A DNA stretch of 31,947 nt from Cristatella mucedo (Eukaryota > Bryozoa > Phylactolaemata > Cristatellidae), in contig WPIO01000103.1 of assembly GCA_009760855.2 (NCBI GenBank), forward strand, positions 1,446,001 through 1,477,947, read 5' to 3'. Made by a program: the position numbers and the translations under genes. This document shows, in pieces, positions 1-11,399 of the stretch. A model generated the notes under the pieces. It was not told where the DNA came from. It made no database searches and saw nothing but the letters and a program-made list of their open reading frames with translations. Every line of letters starts with the position of its first letter. Position 1 is the first letter of the stretch.

Positions 1-3000
1 AAGCCAGCCGATTGAGCTATCGTTTTATCAACAACAACAACAAAACAGAAAGGGGGAAGCGACTGCCCAAGTGCTCGACATGTGGTAAGCCAAGTGTCTC
101 AAAGTCGCCATACGCCAGAAAGGCAGAAAAGGAACCAGACGTTGCTTCTGGTGGGCCAGAGGCAGCACATGAGGCGAGCACAACCCCCCCCACCCACCCT
201 AACAGTGGTTGCTGGCTGCAGCAGCAGCTTCGAGCACACATTATATCAGCGATCTCAGCAGCTCGAGCAGTGGCAACTGGCTTGACCCTGTCACCCCTGT
301 GAGCAGCTGGCACCCACAATGAGACAAGCAGAGCGGCCACACTATACGCAAAAAACAAACAACATACTTTTCGCACATCAAGCACTGGACTACAGAGAAA
401 AGTCTTGCCACTGGGGTAGCTGCTGCTGCTTAGAAACGCCTCGAGGATTCCCCGGCCTTTACTCACGTGCATATCAGCAGACTACACGAAACCAAGCAGC
501 ACAGCCATCCAGCTTTGCCGGACTATCGCGAGGCTGGCGAGAGAGGCTCGATGTCGATAGCGGCCTCGATGCGCATGAGAAAACGGGCTTGCCTAGAACG
601 TGGCTACATTCTGGGCAAACTCAGTCGAACGAGCACTCACCAACGGCTTCCGTCGGCCCACTGCCAGAAGAACTAGCCGGTCATCAGCTGAGCAGATTAG
701 CCTGGGAGGGCAGCAGGCTAGACCGCGCCAGGCCAGTCCCACCTAAGCTCCTCAGTCTGCCCGTGTTGGCTAAGGTGGGATTAACTCGGTTCTTACCGGG
801 TCACAGGCCAGGCGAAGCTACGGAAATCGGTGGTGCTCGAATGGCACGGCACCGATCAAAAGGCATGCCAACCAGAGGCTAAACCTTCTCAGGCCAGCCA
901 CTAGTTCAGAGCTTAGCATGCAACTGCTCCCTACTGACATGTGACCAGGGTAGCACGGCTGTCAAACACTAGCCCAGTGCCCGAGTGTCTGCTTAGTTAC
1001 TCGGAGTCATGCTGCTCGTCTGTCTCAGCTAGAGCAATAGTTTTGCATGCGTGCTGATCTCGGTAATCCAAAAATGCACCAAATCTCACAATTAGCTGCT
1101 TCTTCCTCACAAGCTACGTGTCATGTGAATCCTCTCTACCTGGCACACAAACGAAAAGTTGCTGGTTACCTTATTACACAAGCCAACCTTCGGTAAGCGC
1201 TAGGCATCGGCCTAAAGGGGGAATGTCAAGAAAATACTTGTTTAAGGCACCTTTCAAAAGACAAACATGTTAGACGTGGGATCAGGAGTTCTGACAACTT
1301 TCGCATATAAGCCGGAAGGAACATATCGACAAATAACAAATGTGCCGATCTCAGCATCATATGCAACTTGCATCCCAATTAGTTGAACCTTGGTAGATCG
1401 AGGTACACGTGTGAAGATTGTTGACGTTCATGCTTGTGACTTTTATACAGCTGTATTTTAAGTGTAGATTGATGCCTTGTACATTCCATAACTTGGCAAA
1501 TACTTCATGTATCAGAGGGAAATTTGAAATGTGAGTTCAGGTCAATTTTGTTTGCAATGTATCCTGAAAAAAATTCTGATTTCGGTCGGATACAATTTGC
1601 TATACATGCTCATGATGGCAGAAAATAAAGCTCCAGGACGTTTGATGACTGGTGTAGCAATACTAATCTAACTGGTCTTCCTACCCCAGTCCTGAAAGGT
1701 GCTCACGGGTAGGTCCGTTGACAATTATGTGAAAGATCCATCTTTCATCTTTGGCACTCAATTGCAGTGACACGTGTCACCTATATTTTGTATCAATTGC
1801 TTCAGGAAAGCCGTGAAAGCACTACACGGCATACCAGCACAGAGCTAACTTATCTAAATAACCCCCTCCAGGTACTTGCAACTGTGTAATCATAGCCTCA
1901 TCCTCGATGGGTTATCGAGCTGGGCAGAGCACCAACAGTTTAAATTATTAGAGCTTCGGTTCTAAGAAACCGTTAATGGTTCGATAACACTTGCTCCACA
2001 GCGGGCACGCTTCGAGAAAGCTGCTTGTACACACTTGTTCATTGATATATGCAGCTGGAGTGCAGTAGGTGGCCTTCGCCTCAATGCCAAATGCAGCACA
2101 GTAGAAAACTATAGAAAAAATTGGCCTGAAATCAACAAATAGCAGCCACTTGCTGACTTCCTCAAGGCCAAAGCAAGAAATCAAGCCTGTTTGCTCAACA
2201 AACTCGCAGGTAGTGAGCCGGTAAGTTGGAGACTGTAGCGTGCCTTACTTATGAGGGGACGTATCCGTGTTTGCGCTGGGATTGATTGAGAGCTGATCAC
2301 GGGTACATCGCACATTTTTTTATGGTCTCACAAAAGGCCTCGAGTGCTCGACAGGAACAATTGAAAAAAGAGAAAGTTATGTTTAATGCTATCATCTTTC
2401 AACAGCAGCACTGTGTGTACTCGGATGATTCAACGGCAACGGAAACACAGAACACCGCCAAGGCCGAGGCATAAGGCCGAGGCATAAGGCCGAGCGTAAC
2501 GGCTATCGGCTCAGTGTTACTAGGGACTCAAGTTAAGATCCACAAAGTGCATGCCAACAAAGCACTGCAGCTGAAAAAGTATGGGTAGGAAGTAATTGCC
2601 ATGCAGCATGTAGAGAAGGAACTTAGATGGTAGCTGAGATCCTAACTACCTGAGCACCTAAATTCAATAATAATCAACTGGAGCTCAGAAAGACCGGTCA
2701 ATGACGCCACTGAGATGTGCAGTCGTGAAATGTCTCTTAATCATCTCGACTAACCGACGGTCGAGCAAGCACACGCACTTGCTCAGGCCTCTATATTCCA
2801 CCACAGCCTTGCTTAACGTTAACGATTCGGCAACAGATGCCCAGAACTGGGGAGTCAAGAGCAATTGGTAGCAAAAGCACTTCCCAAACAAATCTCATGA
2901 CAAAGCAACAAGGCTGCCTGTGTTCTCCTGAATGTATCAAGATAAGCATCGAGGATATAAACTGCCTGAAAGACAGCCAGCAGGCATTCGTGCCGTAATT

Positions 3001-3464
3001 CCTCACAATAGTCTCAGCGAGCTCTACTACACAGTTGTCCACCTTGTGGTTGCCCAGGAAGATCATTGCTGCTGCTATGAAAGGGTTCCAAATCGCTTTC
3101 TCCATACTAGTGGGCTTTTTAGAGAATTCATTGCAAGAAATCAATGATCTTTATCTGCGGTCCTACAAAACCAGCTTTGACCTTGTTCTATGACAGTTTA
3201 CGAAAAAAGTTTCAAAGGCAATCGAAGGCTGCTAATGCCAATTGTTTCATAAGGCCCAACTTGATGGGCAGTGGTAGCATTACTAATTCCATGGATTCGT
3301 CAATGGCTCACACTTGGCATTGTTGCTCCCCACCGAGAGAGCCCACCGAGAGCTAAGGTCAATCCCACCTGTGGCACGAGTTCCTGCTGTCCCAATGGCA
3401 AAGGCAGCAGGGAAACTTGGGAAATCGGCCACAGAGACCCATGTTGTCGTTTATTGAGCATGCT
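1..3464. other. Presumed AF9/ENL intron 2, distal part; no gene seen
   Basis: No recognisable protein on either strand. A short AAC/AAAC run lies at 29-47, and a tRNA-like A box (minus strand) at 9-19 suggests a SINE or tRNA-like sequence cut by the window edge. A 13-bp direct repeat (AAGGCCGAGGCAT) occurs 2.7 times at 2460-2494. The rest is unremarkable. Confidence 0.5.
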
Positions 3465-3567
3465 ATCACTAACCATTCGATCGTGCTTCCTTTGCAGCTA
3501 TTGTAAAGCGCCTAGAAAGCTATTGAGTTCTCTGAGGGCGCTTTATCAAATGTATTATTTTTATTAG
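3465..3567 (+). mobile_element. L2-type LINE 3' end fragment
   Basis: It carries the family signature: CTTTGCAGC, TGTAAAGCGCCTAGAAAG, GTTCTCTGAGGGCGCTTTATCAA and a short ATT-rich tail. AAAGCGCC pairs with GGGCGCTTT to form the 3' stem. 5'-truncated. Confidence 0.85.
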
Positions 3568-3774
3568 AAGTGTTAAAAATGATTATATGTGTAAACTATA
3601 CTGCATACAAAAATATGAACTTGCCGGAGAAATTACACATAAACACACAAAAATCATCCACATGCTAATGATACTGGATGTATATTTTTTAAACCTTTCT
3701 CGGAGGGTGAAAATTCAGTGCTCAGCATTCGGCGTTATGCTAAGGTTGACCAAGTTAGTTGAGGTCTTTCCAAT

Positions 3775-3909
3775 CACAGTTCAGCGCTCAACAGCTTCCT
3801 TTGCAGCAATTGTAAAGCACCTAGCACCTAGAAAGAGAATGGGTTCTCTGACAGGGCTTTATCAAAAAGTATTATTATTATCATTATTATTATTATTATT
3901 ATTATTAGT
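3775..3909 (+). mobile_element. L2-type LINE 3' end fragment with (ATT)n tail
   Basis: Same 3' signature as the other copies, with a small internal duplication (AGCACCT twice near 3817) and a tail of about ten ATT units at 3870-3907. Confidence 0.85.
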
Positions 3910-4082
3910 GTAAGCCCCTTAGCGTAAGATAGTGGCTTCAATGCCACCAACAGTGCAGGAGCAACTTGCACGAAGTCAAACCGATAAGCAGAAACGATGT
4001 AAAGGCAGGGGTGACTTCCGATTACAGATACCCTCTCACAAGTTTTACACGATTCAATTCAAGATCGATAGAGCCTGGCCTC

Positions 4083-4175
4083 CTAATAATAATAATAATG
4101 ATAATAATAATGCACTTGATAAAGCGCCCTCAGAGAACTTAATCTCTTTCTAGGTGCTTTACATTTGCTGCAAGT
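4083..4175 (-). mobile_element. L2-type LINE 3' end fragment, reverse orientation
   Basis: An (AAT)n run is followed by the reverse complement of the L2 3' stem (AAAGCGCCCTCAGAGAACTT and GGTGCTTTACATTTGCTGCAA). It faces the copy at 3775-3909 tail to tail, 173 bases away. Confidence 0.85.
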
Positions 4176-5004
4176 TTCGATGGCACATTCATACACGCTG
4201 GGGCACTACAATTCGAGCTTTTAACAGATATGTCAAAACTAAATTTAAAGCTCACTACCCAAGACCACCATATCATGTCGACAGCCGGAACACCCAGGCA
4301 GATAGTCGCATTGTACAAGCTGGTAATTCTCTTGGCAACATGCAGTCTACCCAAACAATGGCTTGCATTGCAGCTTCTGCCTGACTGCTAGATCTATAGC
4401 ACTGTCATGCATATTTTGGGAGGCTTGGTCGGCAGCAAATAATATTTTCATGACCAATCACTATGGCAATCGTGCCATAGTCTGTATATACTTATGTATA
4501 TGACCGATAAGCACAAGGACAAAGTAGTTGCCAACATGTTGACACATAATTCGTTTGACCTTTCCTCCTCCTTGGTAGCCTCTCCACATGCGGTCGTGCA
4601 TGCAGCAACTTTTCTCTTTCCTTCACTTCACTTCACTGCCTCAGCACGCACCCGCCTTGAACGCACATCTGCATTCGCACCATTACATAAATACACACTC
4701 TTTGCTCTCTGTTATGCTAAAACCGATGTCCAGGGTACACAGCTTCTTTTCATTATATTTAATAGTCGTTCAATCGGCCTCCCTCCCCCAGAAACACATA
4801 TGCACAGCTTTGCCAGTCATGACTTTGCAGCTACTAGTGCCAGCCTCGAGCACAGTCTAAACTGATGAGGGTTAAGGCAGCAGCTCAGCAAGAGTCTCTT
4901 ATGTAGCGATCCTAACAAGATCACTGGCAAACCTAAAAGTATTTACTGTCCCGTGGCTGCCCCATCCCCACCCCCACCAGTATCATACACTCACCTAAGC
5001 CCAC

Positions 5005-5109
5005 ATTCTATTGCGTATCACTTTGCAGCAAATGTAAAGCGCCTAGAAAGAGATTAAGTTCTCTGAGGGCGCTTTATCAAGTGCAATATTATTATTATTA
5101 TCATTATCC
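5005..5109 (+). mobile_element. L2-type LINE 3' end, young copy
   Basis: 5'-truncated, with an ATT tail running to about 5107. Positions 5005-5100 are identical over 96 bases to 31761-31856, marking both as recent insertions of one subfamily. The adjoining microsatellite may have grown from a simple tail. Confidence 0.88.
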
Positions 5110-5150
5110 ACACGCACAGACAAACACGCCGAAATTCGCAAACAAGCACA

Positions 5151-6149
<999 letters not shown>

Positions 6150-6327
6150 CTTGAACGGGTCGTTCAAATGTCTCGTGCAATCGGAAGATAACTTTGTCGA
6201 CGAAATGCTGAATGTCGGCACCATCCGCTCCACGCACGTAAATGCTCCAGTCATGAGTGAAACCCTTGGGGCTCACGTGCGTTCGGTACGAGGCCTTGTG
6301 GCCGAGCTCCAACTTTACTATGACGAA
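6150..6327 (-). CDS. MLLT3: AF9/ENL exon 2, first half of YEATS domain
   Basis: The acceptor TTTGTCTCAG is followed at once by the conserved F-V-I-V-K-L-E-L-G-H strand. An in-frame TGA lies 24 bases upstream of the exon with no ATG between, so an upstream exon is required. The exon is 178 nt (59 codons plus one base). Confidence 0.93.
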
Positions 6328-6904
6328 CTGAGACAAATCTCGCTCGCTTCACATACACTCGCCACCGCCGACGACCCGACGTCGGACGCAGCTCGTCGAA
6401 GCGGGCAGCTCACATCGCACAGCAGTCGAGCGCGCCGGCGCTGAGACAAGAGCGGCGCTTCTTGCATATCTCGGGGCAGCTTCGACAGCTGCTACGGCCG
6501 TGAAGCAGCGACAGAGCGCGCGACAGAGCGAGAGAAAGCGACAGCGAGAGAGCGACAGAGAGAGAGAGAGAGAGAGCGCCAGCGCGGCAGCCAGCGTTTC
6601 CCGCCTAAGACTGCGTACTGCGGGGAGGGGGTGGGGAGTTGGATGAACCGACGGCTGCGCGAACGGCAGTAACTCGTTCCAGCATCCGGCCAGAGCAAAG
6701 CGAAGGCTGATCTCGGGCTGAAATTCTGCGCGCAGGAGAGCATTTACAGCAACGGCGACTGCGGAGCAGAGCGCAGACCGACGGAACACGGCCGGACGGC
6801 CGTCGGCGGCGACGGCGCAGCTACTACGACGCACGGCATTGGCGGCTGAACGAGCGAAGCGCTACCGCGGTAGCGGAAAAATAGCAGCCTACCTGTGCCG
6901 CCAT
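6150..6904 (-). CDS. MLLT3: AF9/ENL-family YEATS-domain protein, 5' end (exons 1-2), partial
   Basis: AF9/ENL proteins read acylated histone lysines through an N-terminal YEATS domain and recruit elongation complexes (SEC, DOT1L) through a C-terminal AHD (family knowledge). Exon 1 is 6893-6904 and encodes MAAQ; exon 2 is 6150-6327 and encodes 59 residues with the hallmarks VKLELGHKA, GFTHDW, YVRG and IQHFVDKVIFRLHETF. The split after four codons mirrors human MASS|C and MDNQ|C. Pocket residues by alignment to human AF9: F27 (F28), H55 (H56), F58 (F59); S58 is Thr57 here. Exon 2 ends in donor GTTGGT at phase 1. The second YEATS half and C-terminus were not found in 1-6149, so the gene probably continues beyond the window. 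MLLT3 and MLLT1 are a vertebrate pair; here the name means their common orthologue. Confidence 0.88.
6328..6892 (-). other. AF9/ENL intron 1, GC-rich island with (GA)n
   Basis: A GC- and CpG-rich intron with a purine run of GA repeats at about 6515-6580. Such GA tracts recur in the other GC-rich islands here (26866-26935 as CT, 30509-30520). Several open frames cross it on both strands; none looks coding. Confidence 0.6.
6893..6904 (-). CDS. MLLT3: AF9/ENL exon 1 coding part (MAAQ)
   Basis: ATG GCG GCA CAG followed by donor GTAGGC. The phase (0) fits exon 2 and the four-residue length matches human paralogues. The surrounding CAGATGGCGGC resembles the YY1-type element often found at start codons of housekeeping genes. 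It is chosen over another ATG/donor pair at 6414-6467 (see rejected). Intron 1 would be 6328-6892. Confidence 0.75.
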
Positions 6905-7100
6905 CTGTTTTTGCAGAAGTACATGTGGGACTTGGACGCCGACGCACGCAAGCTAGCTAGTAGCGAGCGCTAAAGTGCCCGGGAGGGCCATTTCCGAATC
7001 CCCGCGCATTACGTCACTAATCGGCGGAACCGGAGGTTCATCTTTCGTGCGGGCGGTACTAATGTGCGGCGCCTGGCAGGAGACGCGGTGCAGTGCAAGT
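6905..7100 (-). promoter_or_regulatory. Probable AF9/ENL promoter with a CRE/ATF-type site
   Basis: GC-rich sequence upstream of the AF9/ENL start codon. TTACGTCA at 7009-7016 matches the ATF/CREB core and sits about 105 bases from the ATG. No TATA box is seen at a fitting distance. Function is inferred from position and motif only. Confidence 0.4.
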
Positions 7101-7991
7101 GAATCGCTCAATAGACTTCTGAAGTTGGGCCGCTTGCTTTATTTGACGCGCGTAGCCGCCGTGTGCTCCGATCCGATAATGGTTCCGGGTTGAATGTGAG
7201 TGACAGTCATCCATACGTTCTTCACCGGAGATATTCTATCACGTTCGCATGGGCTCTTTGCTGTGCTTGACTTGTCGCGAGTGTAAGGCGGTATAAATCT
7301 GCTTTCATGGTGTTGTTCAAACTCACACATCGGAGTCTTAGAAACACTTACTCGATTGGATTCTACAGGCTGCTGCTGCTTCTGCGAAAAAACTTAGTTC
7401 AGCCTATGTAGGCCCGAATCTTATGCCAGGAGACCAACAGTCCGACGAAATAATTTCCCTATAATTGGCTAGTGCCCCTTTTTCACGCTCATTCGCTTTT
7501 GATCCCCAAGATACTGCCTGAGCATAATATGTGAGAGTCTGGTTAGGACGAGCGTCTTGCAGCTCACATACTGGAGCAGCATTTGCGATCGATCCAATCC
7601 TATACGCAATCGCTACTCGAACAACGCAGCAGCTAAAGCGCAACCGCTAGCCAGTGTAGCCAAAACGGGCTCCCGTTACGAAAATCCGTGGCTGTCTGCA
7701 TTAAAAGACAGTTCAACTGTGAATCAGCCTAAGTGACGTCCAAGATATACAGCTTGAAGACGCAACCAACACAAAAAGTAGACGCACTAATTGAACCGGC
7801 CCTCTCATTCATCGGATGTGGCCTACAATGCATCTGAATCTGGTACGGGACGAATAGCTGCTGTGAAATTCACTTTATACAACCGCCATTAACACCTATA
7901 ACGGACTACTTCTACTGATCCCCGTCCAGTGTCCTCGACTGGTGCTTGGCGTTTTCTGGCTTTGGCGTTACCTCGAATTCAGCCTAGACCT
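7101..7991. other. Intergenic, nothing recognised
   Basis: Upstream of the AF9/ENL promoter. No coding, RNA or repeat signature was identified on either strand. Confidence 0.4.
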
Positions 7992-8058
7992 AATGATAAT
8001 AATAACATTTGATAATTCGCCCTCAGAAATCTCAATCTAGGCGCTTTACATTTCCTGG
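7992..8058 (-). mobile_element. L2-type LINE 3' end fragment, reverse orientation
   Basis: An AAT-type tail is followed by the reverse complement of the degraded 3' stem (GCCCTCAGAAATCTCAATCTAGGCGCTTTACATTT). It abuts the large forward L2 copy. Confidence 0.75.
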
Positions 8059-8118
8059 ATGGATGCTTTTTGTACTTCCACAGAATCTGCTGCAGGACAA
8101 AGTCTGACAGCTTATCTT

Positions 8119-9290
8119 TAAGTGACATCCACGCTAGGTCCGGTTCTTTTCACGGTTAATACTCTCCCTCTTGCCGGTGTGATTGCCAAGCACAATCTAG
8201 GCTTTCACTTATATGCGAATGACACTCAGTTGTACCTTTGCTTTGATCTCTCCCAGCATTCGAACGCCTCGACTTTTCTCAACTCCCTTGTTGCAAGTAT
8301 TGATGATATTCCTACATAGGTGGCAGCAAATTTTCTGAAAATAAATGATGATAAAAATAACTTTCTAGTTATGGGCAAACCAAGTCTGTTTCAGAAATTG
8401 GAAACGCTGATGCTCAAAATCGGCTCTGCCAGCATATCTCCTGTTGAATCTGCATGAACTCTATGTGTCACGTTCCAAAGTGACCTTTCGTTAGACGTCG
8501 CATCAGATCCACAATTAAGTATGCCTACTTTCAGCTACATAGCCTTGCTAAAATTTGGGCTTGTTCAGATAGGGATACCACATCTAATTTGGTCCATGCA
8601 TTTGTGACATCCCATCTTGACTTCTGTAACTCACTGCTTGCTGGCCTACCGGCATGTGCAATCAGGCGCTTACAGCTGGTGCAAAACTCTGCAGCTAGGT
8701 TTGTCTGTCGTGAGCGTCGCAGTTGCCACATCACACCACTTCTCGCCGACCTGCACTGGCTCCCAGTCAAGCAACGGATCGACTTCAAGGTTATGTCGCT
8801 CACTTTTCGGTCACTTCATTCTTTGGCTCCAGCCTATCTATCAGATCTTCTCTCCCCTCCCCCTGGCTAAGCATCGTACCACCTGCTTTTCGGAAACTAA
8901 CCGTTTACTTATTACCTCGGAGAAACCTCAAATCCTTTGGAGACCGTGCCTTTAGTTCGTATGCTCTCAAAGCCTGGAACTAAGTCCCAACTTCCGTTAC
9001 GACATCCCCTGAATTGACCACATTTAAAAAGAAATTAAAAACGCACCTATTTTTGACAGCATTTAGCGGGTCCCTGTGATTCGTCTTTTATGTGCTTATG
9101 GGTGCCGACATTGCATGCTGCCGCTAACCACACTTGCATGCTGACCTGTGCATGTCACCTCTCACAATGGCATTCGTGTTGTTTATGAAGCAAGATACCA
9201 GTTACCACTCGATCGTGTTTCCTTTGCAGCAAATGCAAAGTGCCCAGAAAGAGATTGAGTTCTGTGAGGGAGCGCTAAGGACGCTGCTGA
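8119..9290 (+). mobile_element. L2/CR1-clade LINE fragment with reverse-transcriptase remnants
   Basis: Translation in shifting frames gives the C-terminal part of an L2-type reverse transcriptase: STLGPVLFTVNTLPL and YANDTQLY near 8212 (the YADD catalytic motif with one Asp changed to Asn), then [45 protein letters not shown] and LAPAYLSDLL at 8589-8870. Frame breaks and stops separate the blocks, and the catalytic change would itself inactivate it. The 3' UTR runs to the stem at about 9235-9275 without a clear ATT tail. A dead, 5'-truncated copy. Confidence 0.9.
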
Positions 9291-9980
9291 GCTCCCGATA
9301 TTTTCAATATTTTCGCCTCATATTTCTTGCCAGCTGGAGCATGGCTAGATGACGCAATGTAGGACTTCATGGTCTTAGATGGTGTTCAAAGATCCTTCGA
9401 CGGCTGCTATAACCAACGAAGCCCTGTCTGAAAGTTAAAAACCAGTAGCTTTGATGAAGCAAAAGATTATATTGCCACAAGGTTGTAAAAAATGTTAGCT
9501 GATTTACCAGCTCCCTCTGATCCAGAACGTGAGATGACAAGTAAGGCAATTCTTACCTAACTGATCTTTTATCTCGGCCGCCGACGGGTGATCACAGAAG
9601 GGTAGCGGACGACTAATCGTTTACCGACCTACTAGCTTCCGCGTAGTGGCTTACAGTTGCTGTGAGAGCGGTGCCGAGCTAGGCGTCCTTCGGGACATAG
9701 CAGGTCTAGTCAGCGAGATCCTCCTTATAGTCCTCCTTAAAGCTGCGATTTATTGATTAGGACCCACAGGCGGCGGTCCCTCGTAGTCAGACTTGAACCC
9801 CTCCTCGCGCGCTCACTCAGCCCGCGAAATATAGAGTTTTATTCTTCTGCTAATAATTTTTTATGAAGTGCTCGCAATATATCATTATCGAACAGGCCGC
9901 AATACTTATCGTTATTCGTGTGCATGTGCCTGCTTACACTGCGCCGGCTTCTTGCGGACATTACCACCCATAATTTGGTA
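9291..9980. other. Intergenic, nothing recognised
   Basis: No coding or repeat signature was identified. A few short open frames on the minus strand (for example 9367-9549) have no visible homology. Confidence 0.35.
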
Positions 9981-10094
9981 ATGCTTTCCCTACAGACGAC
10001 ATCTGTAAAGTTCCTAGAAGGAGATTCATTTTTCTGAGGGTTCTATGCAAATGTATTCTTATTCTTATTAATATTATTACTATTATCATTACAT
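9981..10094 (+). mobile_element. Degraded L2-type LINE 3' end
   Basis: A diverged 3' stem (TCTGTAAAGTTCCTAGAAGGAGATTC, TCTGAGGGTTCTATGCAAATG) and an interrupted ATT tail. Older than most other copies. Confidence 0.7.
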
Positions 10095-10589
10095 AAGTGT
10101 ACAGCTGCGCTAGCTACAGATGGAACGGCTGCAAGAAGAATTGAGTGGAGGCGCGGGCACATCTTGGGTATCCCCAACACTCGCGTTCAAAATGTCCACG
10201 ATTACGTTCTATTCGGCTTTATTCGTAAAATTATGAATTTTAAAAATGATAGTGTTTATTATGCTTAATTCGTCGATTTTGTAGCATTTCTGCTAGGAGG
10301 GTTTCCTAGCGCCCTACTCGTCCGAGGTCATATAGCGTGGAGACAATTTTAAGTTGCTAGGCGCTTACTTCCTGGGCCGCGAGGTCACTGCAGGGCCTCG
10401 GAAATACGCCCACTCGGAGATGCTCAGTATACGTAGCCATTGGCGCCAGTGTACACACGGCAGGACCACCACGATGACATGCGGCCACCGACCGAGTTAT
10501 TTTTTTCGCATATGCGGTCAACTTCATCTTTGAAATCGATAAAGTACGTCAAAAAGAGGAGTGGGAAGTTATTACGCCGTTGCTTTACG
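10095..10589. other. Intergenic, nothing recognised
   Basis: AT-rich at the start and mixed composition later; no recognisable gene or repeat family. Confidence 0.35.
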
Positions 10590-10912
10590 CAGCACGTCCG
10601 CTATCCCGACTGACGTCACGACATCCTCTGACTGGACGACATTTAAAGAAGCTAAAAGTGCACTTGTTTGTCATTTAGTGGGTCCTTGCGACTCGGCCTT
10701 TGTGCGCTAATTCGTACTGACACTGTGCAAGCTGCCTCTAACAATCTGTACGTGTCACCTCTATGTTATCTTTTTTGTTGCATTTTGCACGCTGTTACTA
10801 ACCGTACGATCGTGCTTCCTTTACAGCAGAAGTAAAATGCCTAGAAAGTGATTAAGTTCTCTGAAGGCACTGTAATAATGTATTGTTATTGTTATTAATA
10901 TTACTATGATAT
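10590..10912 (+). mobile_element. L2-type LINE 3' UTR fragment
   Basis: It begins at the end of the L2 ORF (equivalent of CGACATCCTCTGAC...GACATTTAAA), runs through the 3' UTR (TTTAGTGGGTCCTTG) and the 3' stem to an ATT-type tail. A SINE starts immediately after the tail. Confidence 0.85.
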
Positions 10913-10913
10913 G

Positions 10914-11091
10914 GTGAGCCGTGATGGCACACTAGGTAAGGCGGTTGCTTTTCACGACCTCGATCCCGAGGTCGTGGGTTCGATTCCTGTGGTTAGCGAT
11001 CCTTTATCGCCACTGCAAGCGGTGGTGATAGCCGTAAAGGCTCTTCTGTTGCTATACAAAAGAGGCAGTTTAATCAGCTAGGATTTTTTTT
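10914..11091 (+). mobile_element. tRNA-derived SINE, family A, copy 1
   Basis: The head is tRNA-like with a perfect pol III B box (GGTTCGATTCC, 10978-10988) and an A-box-like TGGCACACTAGG. The body contains GCGATCCTTTATCGCCACTGCAAGCGGTGGTGATAGCCGTAAAGG-type sequence and the 3' end reads GCTATACAAAAGAGGC...TTAATCAGCTAG followed by a T-rich tail. It abuts the L2 tail to its left. Not a functional tRNA: no acceptor stem or anticodon arm could be folded by eye. Confidence 0.88.
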
Positions 11092-11183
11092 ATGATATCA
11101 ACGACCCCCTTGGAGGCCTAGGGAGGGAGTGTACGCAACGATGTATGGTACGTTACATTCCGTAGGTTCTCTTTTAAAGATTA

Positions 11184-11370
11184 TAAATAAATAAATAAAT
11201 ACTAGCTGATTTAACAGCCTCTTTTTGTATAGCGACAGAAGAGCCTTTACGGCTATCATCACCGCTTGCAGTAGCGATAAAGGATCACCACCGCAGTATT
11301 CGAACCCACGACCTCGGGGCCGAGGTCGTGAAAAGCAACCGCCTTAACTAGTGAGCCATCACGGCTCACC
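11184..11370 (-). mobile_element. tRNA-derived SINE, family A, copy 2 (inverted relative to copy 1)
   Basis: Read on the minus strand it begins GGTGAGCCGTGATGGCTCACTAG, has a B box (GGTTCGAATAC, degraded) and ends TTAAATCAGCTAGTATTT followed by an (ATTT)n tail at 11184-11200. It forms an inverted pair with copy 1, with about 92 bases between the elements. Confidence 0.88.
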
Positions 11371-11399
11371 ATAAAACGTTTAAAACTCAAATGCCGCCG

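Noticed and set aside
6414-6467. Alternative AF9/ENL first exon (ATG at 6467, donor GTGAGC at 6413)
   Set aside because: The phase fits, but it would give an 18-residue Arg-rich N-terminus unlike any orthologue; the MAAQ exon matches the family in length and context.
8531-8803. Minus-strand 90-codon open frame
   Set aside because: It lies opposite the L2 reverse-transcriptase remnant, whose plus-strand reading carries the recognisable motifs.
10914-11370. tRNA genes suggested by B boxes at 10978, 13772, 21653 and elsewhere
   Set aside because: The same ~175-bp unit recurs with a non-tRNA body and (ATTT)n or T-rich tail, and no cloverleaf could be drawn; these are SINEs.
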